Origin: a virus
DNA length: 38,645 bases
IMG/VR virus record: IMGVR_UViG_3300029319_000155
Span: 1-38,645 of that record
Reading direction: 5' to 3' (one strand)
Part shown: positions 23,301 through 33,102 of the stretch, in pieces
Position numbering within the stretch: the stretch's first letter is position 1
Layout of the letters: each line of letters starts with the position of its first letter
Position numbers and translations under genes: made by a program
The notes under the pieces: generated by a model
Seen by the model: the letters and a program-made list of their open reading frames with translations, nothing else
Databases searched by the model: none
Told to the model about the DNA's origin: nothing

Positions 23301-23654
23301 ATCTAATACAGTTTCTAAAGTTAAGTTTTGCAAATCATCTGCTTGCATGTTAATCAACTGTATAATAATTGGCTCATTTTGATCTGGTACTTCAGCTGAC
23401 TCAAATGTTGATTGTTGTATTAAGTTATAAACAAAGGTATCAGATTCGCTTACATACCTAAATTGGTTAATATTAGGTTGCACTGTGTCAAAAGTAACAC
23501 CAACATCTACCCATGAAAAATTTTGAGCAGAAACAACAAAACCAGGATCTGGTGTTATAGTAAGTTGTATAGCACCTATTTGGCCTTGACCCCAGTTATC
23601 GCCAAAGTTTTCAATTTGATTATGAGAGCTTATTGTACAATTATTTATAGCCAT
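20337..23654 (-). CDS. Large beta-rich tail protein (fibre/adhesin-like)
   Basis: A 1105-aa protein made almost entirely of beta-strand-like, Thr/Ser/Asn/Gly-rich segments, with no signal peptide, TM or catalytic motif. The N-terminus MAINNCTISSHNQIENFGDN leads into several Ig-like-looking segments; around 770-880 is a more charged part, and the end (GTDIQITNINFSGLGTTSVT, then LDLDNFIRV) looks like another sandwich domain. It sits directly after the nozzle-like protein (6 bases), the expected place for tail-spike, fibre or nozzle-attached adhesin genes. It could decide host binding. The general call is structural tail protein; the precise part is unknown. Confidence 0.65.
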   Translation of the reverse strand: MAINNCTISSHNQIENFGDNWGQGQIGAIQLTITPDPGFVVSAQNFSWVDVGVTFDTVQPNINQFRYVSESDTFVYNLIQQSTFESAEVPDQNEPIIIQLINMQADDLQNLTLETVLDNDTSFPKYVTFSNSTTPNATDNEVIVNVEMYDGFTMPNGNVSMTLDVDGVATPIAVVTETINEDDSGDDNPIPIEETTIGNFSITPVFVTGITAQYPGSTFSTGQPGNPNIPDGSAFTTTWTNRAKGVDLKTETEEISISSSDSSVFTIVSSTNPLILPSYIGSGGVSYQVNLNNWLDYIGAPIQGQLNGAPAFYHYNTGQEDGASLPEQWFNNVSVIANYIRKGIGKLPKHSSIISDSFPYKTTDSIGGTGGAISFGSLGFTPSYRQTISGKYGDVAQIQQGTAIDFINRKGLIRPGWETTVENAQPNTSNWQGGRIFNFEADSNGNILQDSSTEFQPFLGYTRTQNFFIRAVDGYAINKNRFRFPFGLSDRGYITGQIDKGVDPAQSAPQYAVNENATANDQTSGYTLGTTFGAGTYEYYLKTLFQGDESVSGLYDESGFNFGNINENMPTLVREPVVFLSNKLSEPRTDIVEYIQFQNSTPFTLDNPFSLLSNQFANNPNPFGIINQFVNYAGTLQNNYETWQDNIVQVTVKFNEDFTHNFTQSDGTLFPHVKILIPFDPRVITGSGVTTSTGNVAVALGMAFNSGSQGVQGLLIESTTDEDNIFTQTIVNRRGESNEETVLRIGGYVAPNVRSVVNNFKITAPTGKYFYRQPSFEAENDLTNKTVKIETTSVEKDANNRIISYSYAVKYKNKNKVSLSDNIKYNITPYCFNIPQDDGIKLIRSVDVGRKSIRSNGGRKKITVRGDVGAEFEIQVNKQGKVLGGLDGATILNSQNINYYEKEFLAHNGKSACLRGKINKNGEYRFYVNIPKVTSSTEYKVIIESAGTSKLSSGLQDVYTINQFADTVLTFSCTDSIGVTTISANVVKTGPPNTDTNKLSRSYSYAPNSTVTFTITSSGGVIQLKGSATTPLFLQQPTIISGVTKSSDFTNSNPDLNGGTDIQITNINFSGLGTTSVTLTYNLNINKFGTSNTTFNLDLDNFIRV

Positions 23655-23660
23655 ACTTTA

Positions 23661-26600
23661 TTATTCTATTTCAATATTTAAATTACCACTTCCACCGCTA
23701 ATATCTTGTAAAACTACATTTATGTTATTAGCTATTCCAATACCTTGAAAACTAAATTCACTTGTATCTATATTGTTTTGATTTGTTGGTACTCCACATA
23801 TTTTATTAAACCATTTTCTTTCTTTTTCTTTAAACTCTAAAACTCTACCAGACTGCAAATCTGTTTCAAACGACTCAACAAACCAACCAGCTCTAGCATT
23901 TAAGTTATAAAACTCACCATCATCAACATTTTCAATAATAAAATTATTAACATCTAATATACTAGTTTCATTAGATGGTACAGCTGGAAAAGAAACTGTA
24001 TTAGTATTTATTATATCAAGAAGTGTTCTAGCTTGAGAACCTTCGTAATTAATAGTGTAAAAAGATTTTATTGAACTTGGTTGATCATTAAACACAACAT
24101 CTATAGTTGTATCATATTGAATACCATAGAAATTATTTCTACCAACATCATTTGAATTATGAGCGTAAGCTTGTTCTTGAAAACCAGTTAAATATGTACC
24201 AGTACATGATGTTCCGGCTTCTTGAATAAAAGATTTAAAACTAACCCAACCTTTAGCACCTTCATTAAATGATATAGTAACACTCTCATCACTATGAAAA
24301 TGATTATGCTTTACAGTTAGATTATACTCACCCATAACAGAATCAAAAGAACCTATTAAATGATCTATACTTCTAGATTTTATATTTTCTCTAAAGTAAC
24401 TTTTCATACCTACATTAGATATAGGTGTTATTCCATCACCAGATAATCTTAAAACAGCACCTCTTTGCTGGTCTGTAAAATACATCCTATATTGATCTAC
24501 TGCTAATGACTCTGCGTTTTTAGATATACCATAATCACCATTAAATGGAACTGCTGTACCTAAAACTCTATTTGTTGCTAATAACTCTCGATTACCATCA
24601 GCATTAAATAAAGCATCTTTATTAGCTAGTACCTTTAATATTTTATCTTCACAAAAAGCTATTATATCTGTATTTCTAGTTTTTAAAGCTTGTATAGAAC
24701 CGTAGCTAGGATTTAAATCTTTAGTTATACTTTCACCTATATTAAACTCATTTAAATCATTTACACCTGAAGTTGAGTTGTATATTCCAGAGTGTATTAA
24801 TCTACTACCTAATTTTTGCTCACCATACTCTTCACTAACAGTAGAAACTATAACTCCATTATCTATTTGTGGAGCATTAAAGTCGTCACGTATTCTATCA
24901 GACTCAACACCATTACCAAAAGAATAACAATTATGCCACGCTAATAAAACTGGATTTTGCCAAACGTTAGGATCTATTTCATAAAAACCTAAACTTTCTG
25001 TTTTAAAAGCAACAGCTTTAATTTCTATATATGTAGCATTAGGATCAAAAGCTACGTTTTGATTATACTGTCCTATTGGTTGATCGTACACCCAATCATC
25101 TTCATTAAGTGTTACTGTTAACGGTGAAGCTGGATCACCTAATATACCTTGATTTACAATAGTTTCTATAGATAAATTTTCTGGTATAGTAGCTTGAACT
25201 GGAGAAGTAGTAGCTGTAATTTGAAGCGCTGTTCCAGCTATAATAGGTAAGTTACCTTGAACTGGATCAATAGCATTTATAATCATAAGTTTTTTAACTT
25301 GACCATTAACATTTTGAGTGTAACCAGCGTAAGATATTGACATGTTAAAGTTTTCACTTTCTATTGGTACATACTGACTAGTTGTTGAGTTAAAAAACTC
25401 TGATGTAGCTGGTATTATTTGATCTTCAGTGTCTGGAGTGTTTATAACAGGTCTCATAAAGTTAGTTATTTTAGCCATAGTTTGCATACCATCACTATGA
25501 TTAAATACTAAATAATCTCCTAAAACTATATTACTAATATGAGGTATTGTATTACCTAGTGAGTCTGTAGCTGTAACTAGTATTATTGGATTTGTAGATG
25601 AATAATCTACATGTGCAACTTTATGTTCTGTATTAGCAAGTGTAACATTAGATAAATTATTAACATCACCTCTTTTAACTGTTACACCAGAGTAATAAGG
25701 TGCAAAATCCAAAGTATTAGTAGAGTCTAACCTCATTGGTATAGCTGGTGAAGCTTCGTAATACAAATCTAATCCAACATCTTCTTTTGGTTCAGTTTCA
25801 AAACAAGCGTTAAGTGAAACAGCTTTATTAAACTCACCAGATGTATCAACTCTTTTTAATAAATTAAACTTTAAAACAGTTCTACCATCATGAGTTAATT
25901 TACTTCTAGGATCCCAACCATCTGCTTCAAAATTTAAACCTCTTGTTCCAAAATCTAAAAGCTCACCTGTGTTTCTATTTACTTTTCTAAACTCAACTCT
26001 AAATGTACTTCTTGAAGTTCTAGCATCATCAACTGGATCAGTACTACCACAAGAACTACTACCATCATATTTACCTAACAACAAAGGTGCATCACCAGTT
26101 AAATTTATTTCTTCAGTATCTACAAAAGGAAGAGCCTTATTTGATAAGTTATTTTCTTTTTTATGTAAACAATTAAGAACGTTTGTATCTGTTTGAAGAC
26201 CACCGTTACTAATATTACCAACTATTTGATAAACACAAGGTTGTCCAGCATCTGAAACATCATCGCTAAAGCTAAAATAATTACCTTCAGTTGTCATGTG
26301 TGTATAAAATACTTCTCCAACACTACCTGCTAAACCAAATGAAAGATTATGTGGACCAGAAGCTGATATTGTTACTCTACCAAATTCACCTTGTGGTGTT
26401 GGTCCAAATGTAGCTGGTACATTTGCTATATCTGTTACTAAACCTTTGCTAAAAGCTGTAGGCTTATAAAATCTACACGGTTGAAGTTGGTCTACAACAG
26501 AAGTTGCAGGACCTTCTACTACACCGTCATTATTTAAAGGTTTTCCGTCAACATAACCTTCTGCTATTTGTCCAGGACCATTTTGAAAATTAGATTCACC

Positions 26601-29600
26601 AGCATCACCTCCATATGCTTTTTGCTCCCATTTTAAAAAGAAAGCTCTAGCTCCATCAAGAAATATTAAAGCAGATGTATCATTATTATAAAGTTTATAT
26701 CTAGGATTATCTGCATAATTTTCACCAAAACTAGTTGACAATCTAAACCAACCCCAATAATTAAAAGTTTCTTGTTGAAAATTTATCCATTGTTCAGCAG
26801 CTAAACCTTGGTCAAGAGAGTTGAAACCAAAGGTTGTGTTTTCGTATAAATCACTTTCTTGCCAAGCATCAATATCATCACCAACATAAGCTTCCCAGTT
26901 AAATAAAGAATCTTGTAATTGACCAGCAACTGGATTATTACTAGTAAAGTTGTTTTTTCTAAAACAACCCAATGCAAATCTAGAAACTCTAGGTATATCT
27001 GAATCGTTATAAGTTTCTCCTAAAACACCTGGAAAATCACCTCTATTTATTTCCGCACTAGCTACAGTTGAGTTACCATCGTGGCAACCAAAAGACTCTG
27101 CAAAAGGAGGACTTATATTATTACCGCTATTAAAACCAACAACATGAAGAAAATTATTAGGACTATTAAAAGAAGCTTTAAAAAGAGGTTGTCCATTAAC
27201 ACTACTACCACTTGTTCTAGCGTTCATGAATATGTATTGAGAATAATCATTAACACCAGGGTGAGATGGCGCTTTAATTAAAGCTTCGTTTTGAAAGTTT
27301 GATTGGCCTGGGTTAACAAGTTGTGTATCTATATAGCCAATAGGTAGTGTTCTAATAGGATCGTAACCTATATTAATATTATTAAAACCTAAAACTCTTT
27401 GCCTGAGAACAGTATCAACTTCTACTTTAACGAAAAACTTACCATCAAACTCTGGTTTGTTTTTTGGAACTTCTTCTTTAAATTCTAAAAAATAACTTAA
27501 ATCATTAGCACCACCTAAAGGATAACCAAGAGCGTCAAACTTTGCTAGCATATTAGCCTCTTCTCCAAAAGAGCTATCTATAAATATTTTTGCTGTTGAA
27601 CTAGTTGTTGACTTAGTAAAGTGAGTTACTGTTTTAAAAGAGTTACTTGTAATTGAGTTTACTAAATCTCCAGCTGAATTAAATGATTGACCTACTATAC
27701 GAACTTTTAAATTACTATTTGGTTTAGCTACATATTCTGATAGAAAATCATCATAAGTATTTTGTTGTATTGTTATTGTAGTAGTATCTTGAAGAAGTAC
27801 TGGTGCCACAGCGTTTGGATTTGTAGTTGCATCACCATCTTCAAACATAAAAACAAAATCATCTGATGTTAGCCTAATAGAACCCATTATTCTGTTTTCT
27901 ATTTTTATAAACTCAGGAGCTTCGTTTGATATTGCTATAATTTTATATCTAGCTCTTTCTGGCACTGGTTCATTTGAACCGTTTTCATTTTTTAATATTA
28001 AATACGTTTGTTCATCTACTTTATTCCTATCAGCTGATTGGAACGATAACCATACATTACCATCTTCTGCAAAATACCATCTGTCTAAAACAAGATTATA
28101 ATACTCATTAGATGTTTCTTTGGCGTAGTATTTAACATACTCCATCCAGTCTTCTGGTTGGCCTGGTAGCAAACCATCCCACTCTTGTTGAACTCTAATT
28201 AAATTTTGGCTAGGTGCTAAATCTTTAGAAACTGATATATCACCTGTTGATGTAACTAAATTTTCTCCACTACCTTCTAACTGAGTTGAAGATATTACAG
28301 GTGTTTCTCTACCGTACTTATCTCCAAACACCATGCCAAATTTATATTTTCTTATAGATTTTAAAGATTTTAATGGAGTAGTTGGACTAGCATTATTATT
28401 AGAAACTAACACTTGTTTTAAAGAAACTAAGCTATCAATATTATAACCTTGTACAAAGTTACCATAAACTAATCTATTACCAACTATATCTTGCGCTAGA
28501 GCAACTCTAGGAACATAATCCCATGCTCTTAATATCTGATTACTAGGTAGAGCTTTATGTATCATCTCTGATGTTATTTCTAACTTACCAAACTCCCAAA
28601 CATTATTATTTTGAGAACCATAAGTAAAAAGCTCCCACTCATTACTTTTAGATCTTGTTATAGTTTCAACAACATGTACTACAGGTGAGTCAGTTGTTTT
28701 ATATAATATATCTACAGCACAAACATCTGGTTGTCTAGTTGATATATGTGGTATAAAATCTTTTATAGCTAAATACTTAATAGTATTAACCATACCCAAG
28801 TTAAAACCTTTTTTAGGTTCATAATCAAATTCACCTGGTAAAAAAGCTACTTCAGAAAACGGAGAAAAGCTAGAGTATTCACCATCTTCATATTTATACC
28901 TATAACCAAATCTACATAACTTTGTTTCAAACAAAGCTTTACTTTCTTCTAAACTTATATTCCAAGACAAAGGTCCTTGTATATCTTCTTGATTAAAAAC
29001 AGCTGAAGGTTTAAATGTGTAAATATCAATACCGTCATTTGAACCTATCTCCTGTAAATAAGTAACTATTCTTATTTCAGTTGAACTATCTGTAGAGTGT
29101 ATAAATGTTATTCTGTCACCCAGTCTCCAGTCTACATCTTGAAGTATGTTATCACCAAACTGTATCGCTAATTCAACGCTAGGTGCTAATAAGTTAGAGA
29201 AGCTAGAAAAGTCCCAATTAAAATCTGATATAGAAGTTTTACCTGGCCTTTTAGTTCTTCTCATTTCAAGAGTTGGTGGCATGTTTGGAGCTTGCCTCAT
29301 AACTGTTACGTGCTCTTCTCTAATATCATTTGTTAATGCTAAACCAACAGCAGGTTCAGGATCTAATACAGTTCCTATAGCTTCTATAAATTGAGTTTCA
29401 TCTAAAGGATCTTTTATAAATAACTTGGTATGAGTTACAAAATCAACACAACCAGCTTTACATCTGTTAATATTTATTTTTTTAGGTTCATTTATATTGT
29501 CTGTCCAAAAAAGTAAATCATCAATAATGTTAACACCTGTTATTTTGTTAGCAGCTACAGGTGTAGTGCCAGGTGTAAAGTCAAAAGGTTCGTTTATATT

Positions 29601-30278
29601 AAACTTTAAAACTCTTTCTGATTTAAAAATAAATTTAGTAGCAACCGATATATCAGTATTTTGCTGTTTGTTTAAAACTATATAATTTTCTTCTTCGTTT
29701 ATTTCATCTATAAAAGCATCTTGTAGCAAACTGTTGTCATCAGCATCAAAAGCTGAAACTTCCATACCAACCCTAACTCTAGCAACACTTTGAAGATTTA
29801 TTGAGAAAAAAGTTGTATTATTATTTGGAGCTACATCATTAGAGTGATTATCTAATATAGTACAAAAATGATCTATTAAAACAGGTGCTGTTACATCTTC
29901 TACTAGATCATGTTCTATTATAGCGTCTATGTAAGATACTGTATTACCTGGATGTGATGTTTCAATTGGAGGTGCTGCTACAAAAGAATATACCTTATCT
30001 GACTTTTCATCAGATATCATAGCAACAGTTGTTTGAGCTTCTATATTTGAAGGAGGATTTACTAAAGAGTGTAAACCTATATCTGTAAGTGTTTCACCAG
30101 TAGATGAATTACCTTTTATATTTTGAACTGTACCAGAGTCACCATCACCATCACCACCGCCATCAGTAGTTCTAACTTGTACATTTAAAGCATCTCTATA
30201 CTCACCTTGTGGCACATACCTTATATCAAGGTCTTTGTTCATTTTACCACCGGTAAAAGTGTGTTTAATTTCTGGCAT
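23661..30278 (-). CDS. Very large tail nozzle / stabilisation protein
   Basis: A 2205-aa protein. The N-terminus (residues 5-31) has KHTFTGGKMNKDLDIRYV and PQGEYRDALN, the start I associate with tail stabilisation or nozzle proteins of podoviruses and crAss-like phages (P22 gp10, T7 gp12 role). A Gly/Asp-rich loop and VQNIKGN follow. Towards the C-terminus SIDHLIGSFDSVMGEYNLTV resembles a beta-propeller blade of the same family. The middle 1200 residues are beta-rich and appear to be extra domains, making the protein about three times the T7 nozzle. It lies immediately after two connector-like genes and before the large fibre-like gene, fitting a tail tube closing the DNA channel. Family call moderate. 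Confidence 0.7.
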   Translation of the reverse strand: MPEIKHTFTGGKMNKDLDIRYVPQGEYRDALNVQVRTTDGGGDGDGDSGTVQNIKGNSSTGETLTDIGLHSLVNPPSNIEAQTTVAMISDEKSDKVYSFVAAPPIETSHPGNTVSYIDAIIEHDLVEDVTAPVLIDHFCTILDNHSNDVAPNNNTTFFSINLQSVARVRVGMEVSAFDADDNSLLQDAFIDEINEEENYIVLNKQQNTDISVATKFIFKSERVLKFNINEPFDFTPGTTPVAANKITGVNIIDDLLFWTDNINEPKKININRCKAGCVDFVTHTKLFIKDPLDETQFIEAIGTVLDPEPAVGLALTNDIREEHVTVMRQAPNMPPTLEMRRTKRPGKTSISDFNWDFSSFSNLLAPSVELAIQFGDNILQDVDWRLGDRITFIHSTDSSTEIRIVTYLQEIGSNDGIDIYTFKPSAVFNQEDIQGPLSWNISLEESKALFETKLCRFGYRYKYEDGEYSSFSPFSEVAFLPGEFDYEPKKGFNLGMVNTIKYLAIKDFIPHISTRQPDVCAVDILYKTTDSPVVHVVETITRSKSNEWELFTYGSQNNNVWEFGKLEITSEMIHKALPSNQILRAWDYVPRVALAQDIVGNRLVYGNFVQGYNIDSLVSLKQVLVSNNNASPTTPLKSLKSIRKYKFGMVFGDKYGRETPVISSTQLEGSGENLVTSTGDISVSKDLAPSQNLIRVQQEWDGLLPGQPEDWMEYVKYYAKETSNEYYNLVLDRWYFAEDGNVWLSFQSADRNKVDEQTYLILKNENGSNEPVPERARYKIIAISNEAPEFIKIENRIMGSIRLTSDDFVFMFEDGDATTNPNAVAPVLLQDTTTITIQQNTYDDFLSEYVAKPNSNLKVRIVGQSFNSAGDLVNSITSNSFKTVTHFTKSTTSSTAKIFIDSSFGEEANMLAKFDALGYPLGGANDLSYFLEFKEEVPKNKPEFDGKFFVKVEVDTVLRQRVLGFNNINIGYDPIRTLPIGYIDTQLVNPGQSNFQNEALIKAPSHPGVNDYSQYIFMNARTSGSSVNGQPLFKASFNSPNNFLHVVGFNSGNNISPPFAESFGCHDGNSTVASAEINRGDFPGVLGETYNDSDIPRVSRFALGCFRKNNFTSNNPVAGQLQDSLFNWEAYVGDDIDAWQESDLYENTTFGFNSLDQGLAAEQWINFQQETFNYWGWFRLSTSFGENYADNPRYKLYNNDTSALIFLDGARAFFLKWEQKAYGGDAGESNFQNGPGQIAEGYVDGKPLNNDGVVEGPATSVVDQLQPCRFYKPTAFSKGLVTDIANVPATFGPTPQGEFGRVTISASGPHNLSFGLAGSVGEVFYTHMTTEGNYFSFSDDVSDAGQPCVYQIVGNISNGGLQTDTNVLNCLHKKENNLSNKALPFVDTEEINLTGDAPLLLGKYDGSSSCGSTDPVDDARTSRSTFRVEFRKVNRNTGELLDFGTRGLNFEADGWDPRSKLTHDGRTVLKFNLLKRVDTSGEFNKAVSLNACFETEPKEDVGLDLYYEASPAIPMRLDSTNTLDFAPYYSGVTVKRGDVNNLSNVTLANTEHKVAHVDYSSTNPIILVTATDSLGNTIPHISNIVLGDYLVFNHSDGMQTMAKITNFMRPVINTPDTEDQIIPATSEFFNSTTSQYVPIESENFNMSISYAGYTQNVNGQVKKLMIINAIDPVQGNLPIIAGTALQITATTSPVQATIPENLSIETIVNQGILGDPASPLTVTLNEDDWVYDQPIGQYNQNVAFDPNATYIEIKAVAFKTESLGFYEIDPNVWQNPVLLAWHNCYSFGNGVESDRIRDDFNAPQIDNGVIVSTVSEEYGEQKLGSRLIHSGIYNSTSGVNDLNEFNIGESITKDLNPSYGSIQALKTRNTDIIAFCEDKILKVLANKDALFNADGNRELLATNRVLGTAVPFNGDYGISKNAESLAVDQYRMYFTDQQRGAVLRLSGDGITPISNVGMKSYFRENIKSRSIDHLIGSFDSVMGEYNLTVKHNHFHSDESVTISFNEGAKGWVSFKSFIQEAGTSCTGTYLTGFQEQAYAHNSNDVGRNNFYGIQYDTTIDVVFNDQPSSIKSFYTINYEGSQARTLLDIINTNTVSFPAVPSNETSILDVNNFIIENVDDGEFYNLNARAGWFVESFETDLQSGRVLEFKEKERKWFNKICGVPTNQNNIDTSEFSFQGIGIANNINVVLQDISGGSGNLNIEIE

Positions 30279-30282
30279 AATA

Positions 30283-31299
30283 TTACTTTATTTGTTTACT
30301 CATACCTTTAAGTACTTGAGTAAATTCTTCTATTTTAATATTTGATAACCTTATTTTTGCTTTTCTAGTTTCAGCAAATCTTTCTTTTTTATATCTTTGA
30401 ACAATAGCTTCAGGCATATTTGCTTTTGAAGATATTATACCGTAAGCTATCCACTTATAAACAGCTTCTTCACAAAACTTATGTACAACCATTTCAGAGT
30501 CTGTACCTAAACCGTCACTAACATATTTAAGTGTTATTGTTTTACCGGCTAATGAGGAACCAAAGTGTATAAAACCTCTTAAATAATCTATATAAAAACT
30601 ACCATTGTTTTGAGCACTAGCTGGATCAAGACCGTATCTTCTACCTCTAGTATCATTATATAAATCTATATCATCGTCATTTTCTAAAGAATTAGAACTA
30701 CTAATAACAGGTGTAGCGTTAAAACTATCTATAGTATCACTACTAAAGTTATCATTAACGTTTACATTTGTTATTACAGTTGGATCACCACCTGGTTGTT
30801 CTACTACATAAGTATAGTCTGGCATATCAGGGTCATTATCTGTACCTTGCTCCATTAAATCAACTGGACCATTTTGTGTTGGGTCATCTTGATTAGGTGC
30901 TGGATCAAAAAACACATAGTTACCATTTTCATCTTGCTGTATAGCAAATGGATTTGAAGTTTTGCTAGTAGGGTATAAAATTTTTTCAATACCATTTTCA
31001 CCAAGCATAGTTAACTTAACATAGTTGACATAATCTTGTGGCAAAGCCATTTTTAATGTATTAGGAACTTCTATCTCTTGTGACTTAAAAGATCTAAATA
31101 CATCATATGATAATTCTTGTATAGCTCGCATAGCATGAAACTGCACATCAACAGAACTAACTTTATTTATTATTTTACCTTCACCAACATAAGCTACTTT
31201 AAAAGCAGATATTATATTTGCCAGTGTAACAAATTGATAGTTACCGTATAAAGGTTCGTTATTGTAATATTGAAATTGCGATATATTTATTAGTCCCAT
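30283..31299 (-). CDS. Head-tail connector / tail tubular protein
   Basis: A 338-aa protein, starting MGLINISQFQYYNNEPLYGN. The N-terminal region has a helical part (ISAFKVAYVGEGKIINKVSS, VQFHAMRAIQELSYDVFRSF), a mostly beta and acidic middle with Asp/Asn-rich loops (150-220), and a C-terminal helical region with EMVVHKFCEEAVYKWIAYGI. The helix-insert-helix layout and its place between the 230-aa connector and the nozzle protein match adaptor or ring proteins of podovirus-type tails. It overlaps nothing and is 2 bases from the next gene. Role inferred mainly from position. Confidence 0.6.
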   Translation of the reverse strand: MGLINISQFQYYNNEPLYGNYQFVTLANIISAFKVAYVGEGKIINKVSSVDVQFHAMRAIQELSYDVFRSFKSQEIEVPNTLKMALPQDYVNYVKLTMLGENGIEKILYPTSKTSNPFAIQQDENGNYVFFDPAPNQDDPTQNGPVDLMEQGTDNDPDMPDYTYVVEQPGGDPTVITNVNVNDNFSSDTIDSFNATPVISSSNSLENDDDIDLYNDTRGRRYGLDPASAQNNGSFYIDYLRGFIHFGSSLAGKTITLKYVSDGLGTDSEMVVHKFCEEAVYKWIAYGIISSKANMPEAIVQRYKKERFAETRKAKIRLSNIKIEEFTQVLKGMSKQIK

Positions 31300-31301
31300 A
31301 A

Positions 31302-31994
31302 TTAACTATTTTGTTCTTGTTTCATAACCATTCTGTCTGATTTAGCTATTTCAATTAAACCAGGTTTTTGAACTATAACTCCAGCTAATTCTAATATTCT
31401 ATTAACTAGATATTCTTCTTCAGATTCATGTAAATCAAAATCAACTGCAGCATTTAAATTAAACAAGGCTTTATCATTAACTACAACATAAGCCCAGTTA
31501 GGCGAACTTGGCATAGTCCATCCATCAACACGCATATTAACTAAAGATGCATCATTTGGAATTATACTCACAACATTTTGATCTGTTATAGCATAAACCC
31601 TATTTGTTGAAACTGGTTGAGTTAATGGATTTGCAAGTATAGCAACTGATTCAGCCTCTGAAACTTCTGTTGCTATTCTTCTTACATTGTCAGTATTCAT
31701 ATACGAAACGTGTTCTATTTTATATATAAAAGGCTCAACGAGATTTAAAGTCATAACACTACCAGTACCACCTTGACTAACTTTATGTTCTTGTAGTTTT
31801 TCACTAATAGTATCTAAATGATCATCACTTGTATTTCTATATAACTTTTCTTTTGGCTGAGCAAAATAACTTTCAAATATTTCTTTTTGAGCTTTATCAG
31901 CTAGCAAGTTAAACTCTTGAGGTGTTAAATAACCTCTTTGTTCTTTATTAAGTAACGCTAAAACTTTTTGATATACTCTGTCTACTGGTATCAT
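31302..31994 (-). CDS. Tail adaptor / ring protein
   Basis: A 230-aa protein with start MIPVDRVYQKVLALLNKEQR, followed by GYLTPQEFNLLADKAQKEIF, an N-terminal helical signature I associate with small connector proteins of marine podoviruses. The rest is mixed alpha/beta with a C-terminal EEYLVNRILELAGVIVQKPG helix. In size and position it corresponds to the T7 gp11 adaptor (196 aa), which joins portal to nozzle. The similarity is remembered, not computed. Confidence 0.6.
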   Translation of the reverse strand: MIPVDRVYQKVLALLNKEQRGYLTPQEFNLLADKAQKEIFESYFAQPKEKLYRNTSDDHLDTISEKLQEHKVSQGGTGSVMTLNLVEPFIYKIEHVSYMNTDNVRRIATEVSEAESVAILANPLTQPVSTNRVYAITDQNVVSIIPNDASLVNMRVDGWTMPSSPNWAYVVVNDKALFNLNAAVDFDLHESEEEYLVNRILELAGVIVQKPGLIEIAKSDRMVMKQEQNS

Positions 31995-31996
31995 AA

Positions 31997-32158
31997 TTAT
32001 CTTTTTTTATAAGGAAATAATATGTTCAAAACTTCTTTTCTGTAATCACATCCACAATCGTCTTTACCTAAATAACTAGAAACTAATTGTGTTAATGTTT
32101 TTATACCAGTCATTTTTGTAAATTGTTCTATTGTATCACCTAGTCCTTTTGCTTTCAT
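31997..32158 (-). CDS. 53-aa small protein with CGC motif
   Basis: A 53-codon gene. It reads MKAKGLGDTIEQFTKMTGIK, then a helix and GKDDCGCDYRKEVLN, ending FPYKKR. I recall the pattern 'GLGDTIE.FTK.TGIK ... CGCD.RKE.LN..FP' in marine phage small proteins, next to structural genes; it also fits in the space after the 274-aa gene's terminator with its own A/T-rich leader. Cys35 and Cys37 could bind a metal. Function unknown. It is followed 2 bases later by the 230-aa connector gene. Confidence 0.7.
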   Translation of the reverse strand: MKAKGLGDTIEQFTKMTGIKTLTQLVSSYLGKDDCGCDYRKEVLNILFPYKKR

Positions 32159-32200
32159 ACAATAGTTATAGTTACATAATAAAGCGGAAGGTTAGCCCCT

Positions 32201-32235
32201 AAATAAAAATAGCCACCCATAATGAGTGGCTATTT
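32201..32235 (-). terminator. Terminator after the 274-aa head gene
   Basis: A perfect 10-bp stem, AAATAGCCAC (32207-32216) with GTGGCTATTT (32226-32235), 9-base loop. Read on the minus strand the stem is followed by a U-rich tail (TTTTTATTT, 32198-32206 region), the classic rho-independent form. It lies between the 274-aa gene and the 53-aa gene, separating the head genes from the tail genes. Confidence 0.85.
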
Positions 32236-32251
32236 AAATAAGCTAAATATA

Positions 32252-33076
32252 TTAACTTAACATTTTTTCAACTTGCTTATAAACTTCCATACCTTCATCA
32301 GTTTTAAACCAATGAGCTAAAGCTGTATATGGATGTTCATCAAACGGAACTGTCATAAGCTTTCTATCATTTGATCCCCACATAAAGTATCTATTATCTT
32401 TTGATAATTTTAATATTTTATTTTCAACAGCTAATATACCTTTATTTCTAAGAATAACATTTTCATCAGAAGCTACTTGTAAAAATAAACTAGGATTTTT
32501 TCTAGCCATAACTAAAACGTCTCTTTTCATTTCTTTAGTAGTCATCTTGTTAACATCGCTACCAACTTGAACTCTTAATATAGCTTCAATTTGTTCTATT
32601 TCTAAAGATCTAGCTAAGTTCATAGCGTCTAATTCATACTCTAAATACGCAAACTCTTCTACAGCTTTTTTCTTTTTATCAACTTCATAGTAAAGTTTAT
32701 TTCTTTTAGGATGATATAATGATAAAAACTTTTGCAAAATAGTTTTATTTTTAGGTACATATAAGCTTCCGTTTTTAAAAACAATATGCTCTCTTCTAAT
32801 AGTGCCTTTCATTTCATCAACAAAAGGTGTTGTTTGGTTTGGAGCATATGTTATTTCTCTTTCATAACCTTTTTCTTCATCAAACCAAAGAATATTACCA
32901 GGAGATATAGTATATGTTAATGGTTCTAAATTATTAGCTAACACATATATTCTATCTCTAATCTCCCAAGTGTCTTTAGCTTTTTGTTTAGGAGCTTCAA
33001 CCTTAGGTTGTTCTTTTACAACCACTGTTTCTTCAACTACAGGTTCTTCTATAGTTTTTTCTTTTTTCTTTGCCAT
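32252..33076 (-). CDS. Head-region protein of unknown function
   Basis: A 274-aa protein. It starts MAKKKEKTIEEPVVEE, a charged low-complexity leader like that of the scaffold-like protein starting at 35895 (MAKKKTKVEEPIVEKTEE). The rest is folded: WEIRDRIYVLANNLEPLTYT, WFDEEKGYEREITYAPNQ, then a helical stretch (LEYELDAMNLARSLEIEQIE, AILRVQVGSDVNKMTTKEMK) and MWGSNDRKLMTVPFDEHPYT at the end. I recall similar proteins beside the capsid gene in marine phages but know no function; a capsid accessory or head-assembly role is likely. It is bounded by terminators on both sides (33103-33131 and 32201-32235), which suggests separate dosage. Confidence 0.65.
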   Translation of the reverse strand: MAKKKEKTIEEPVVEETVVVKEQPKVEAPKQKAKDTWEIRDRIYVLANNLEPLTYTISPGNILWFDEEKGYEREITYAPNQTTPFVDEMKGTIRREHIVFKNGSLYVPKNKTILQKFLSLYHPKRNKLYYEVDKKKKAVEEFAYLEYELDAMNLARSLEIEQIEAILRVQVGSDVNKMTTKEMKRDVLVMARKNPSLFLQVASDENVILRNKGILAVENKILKLSKDNRYFMWGSNDRKLMTVPFDEHPYTALAHWFKTDEGMEVYKQVEKMLS

Positions 33077-33102
33077 AATATAATATAATAAAAATTAGTA
33101 AA

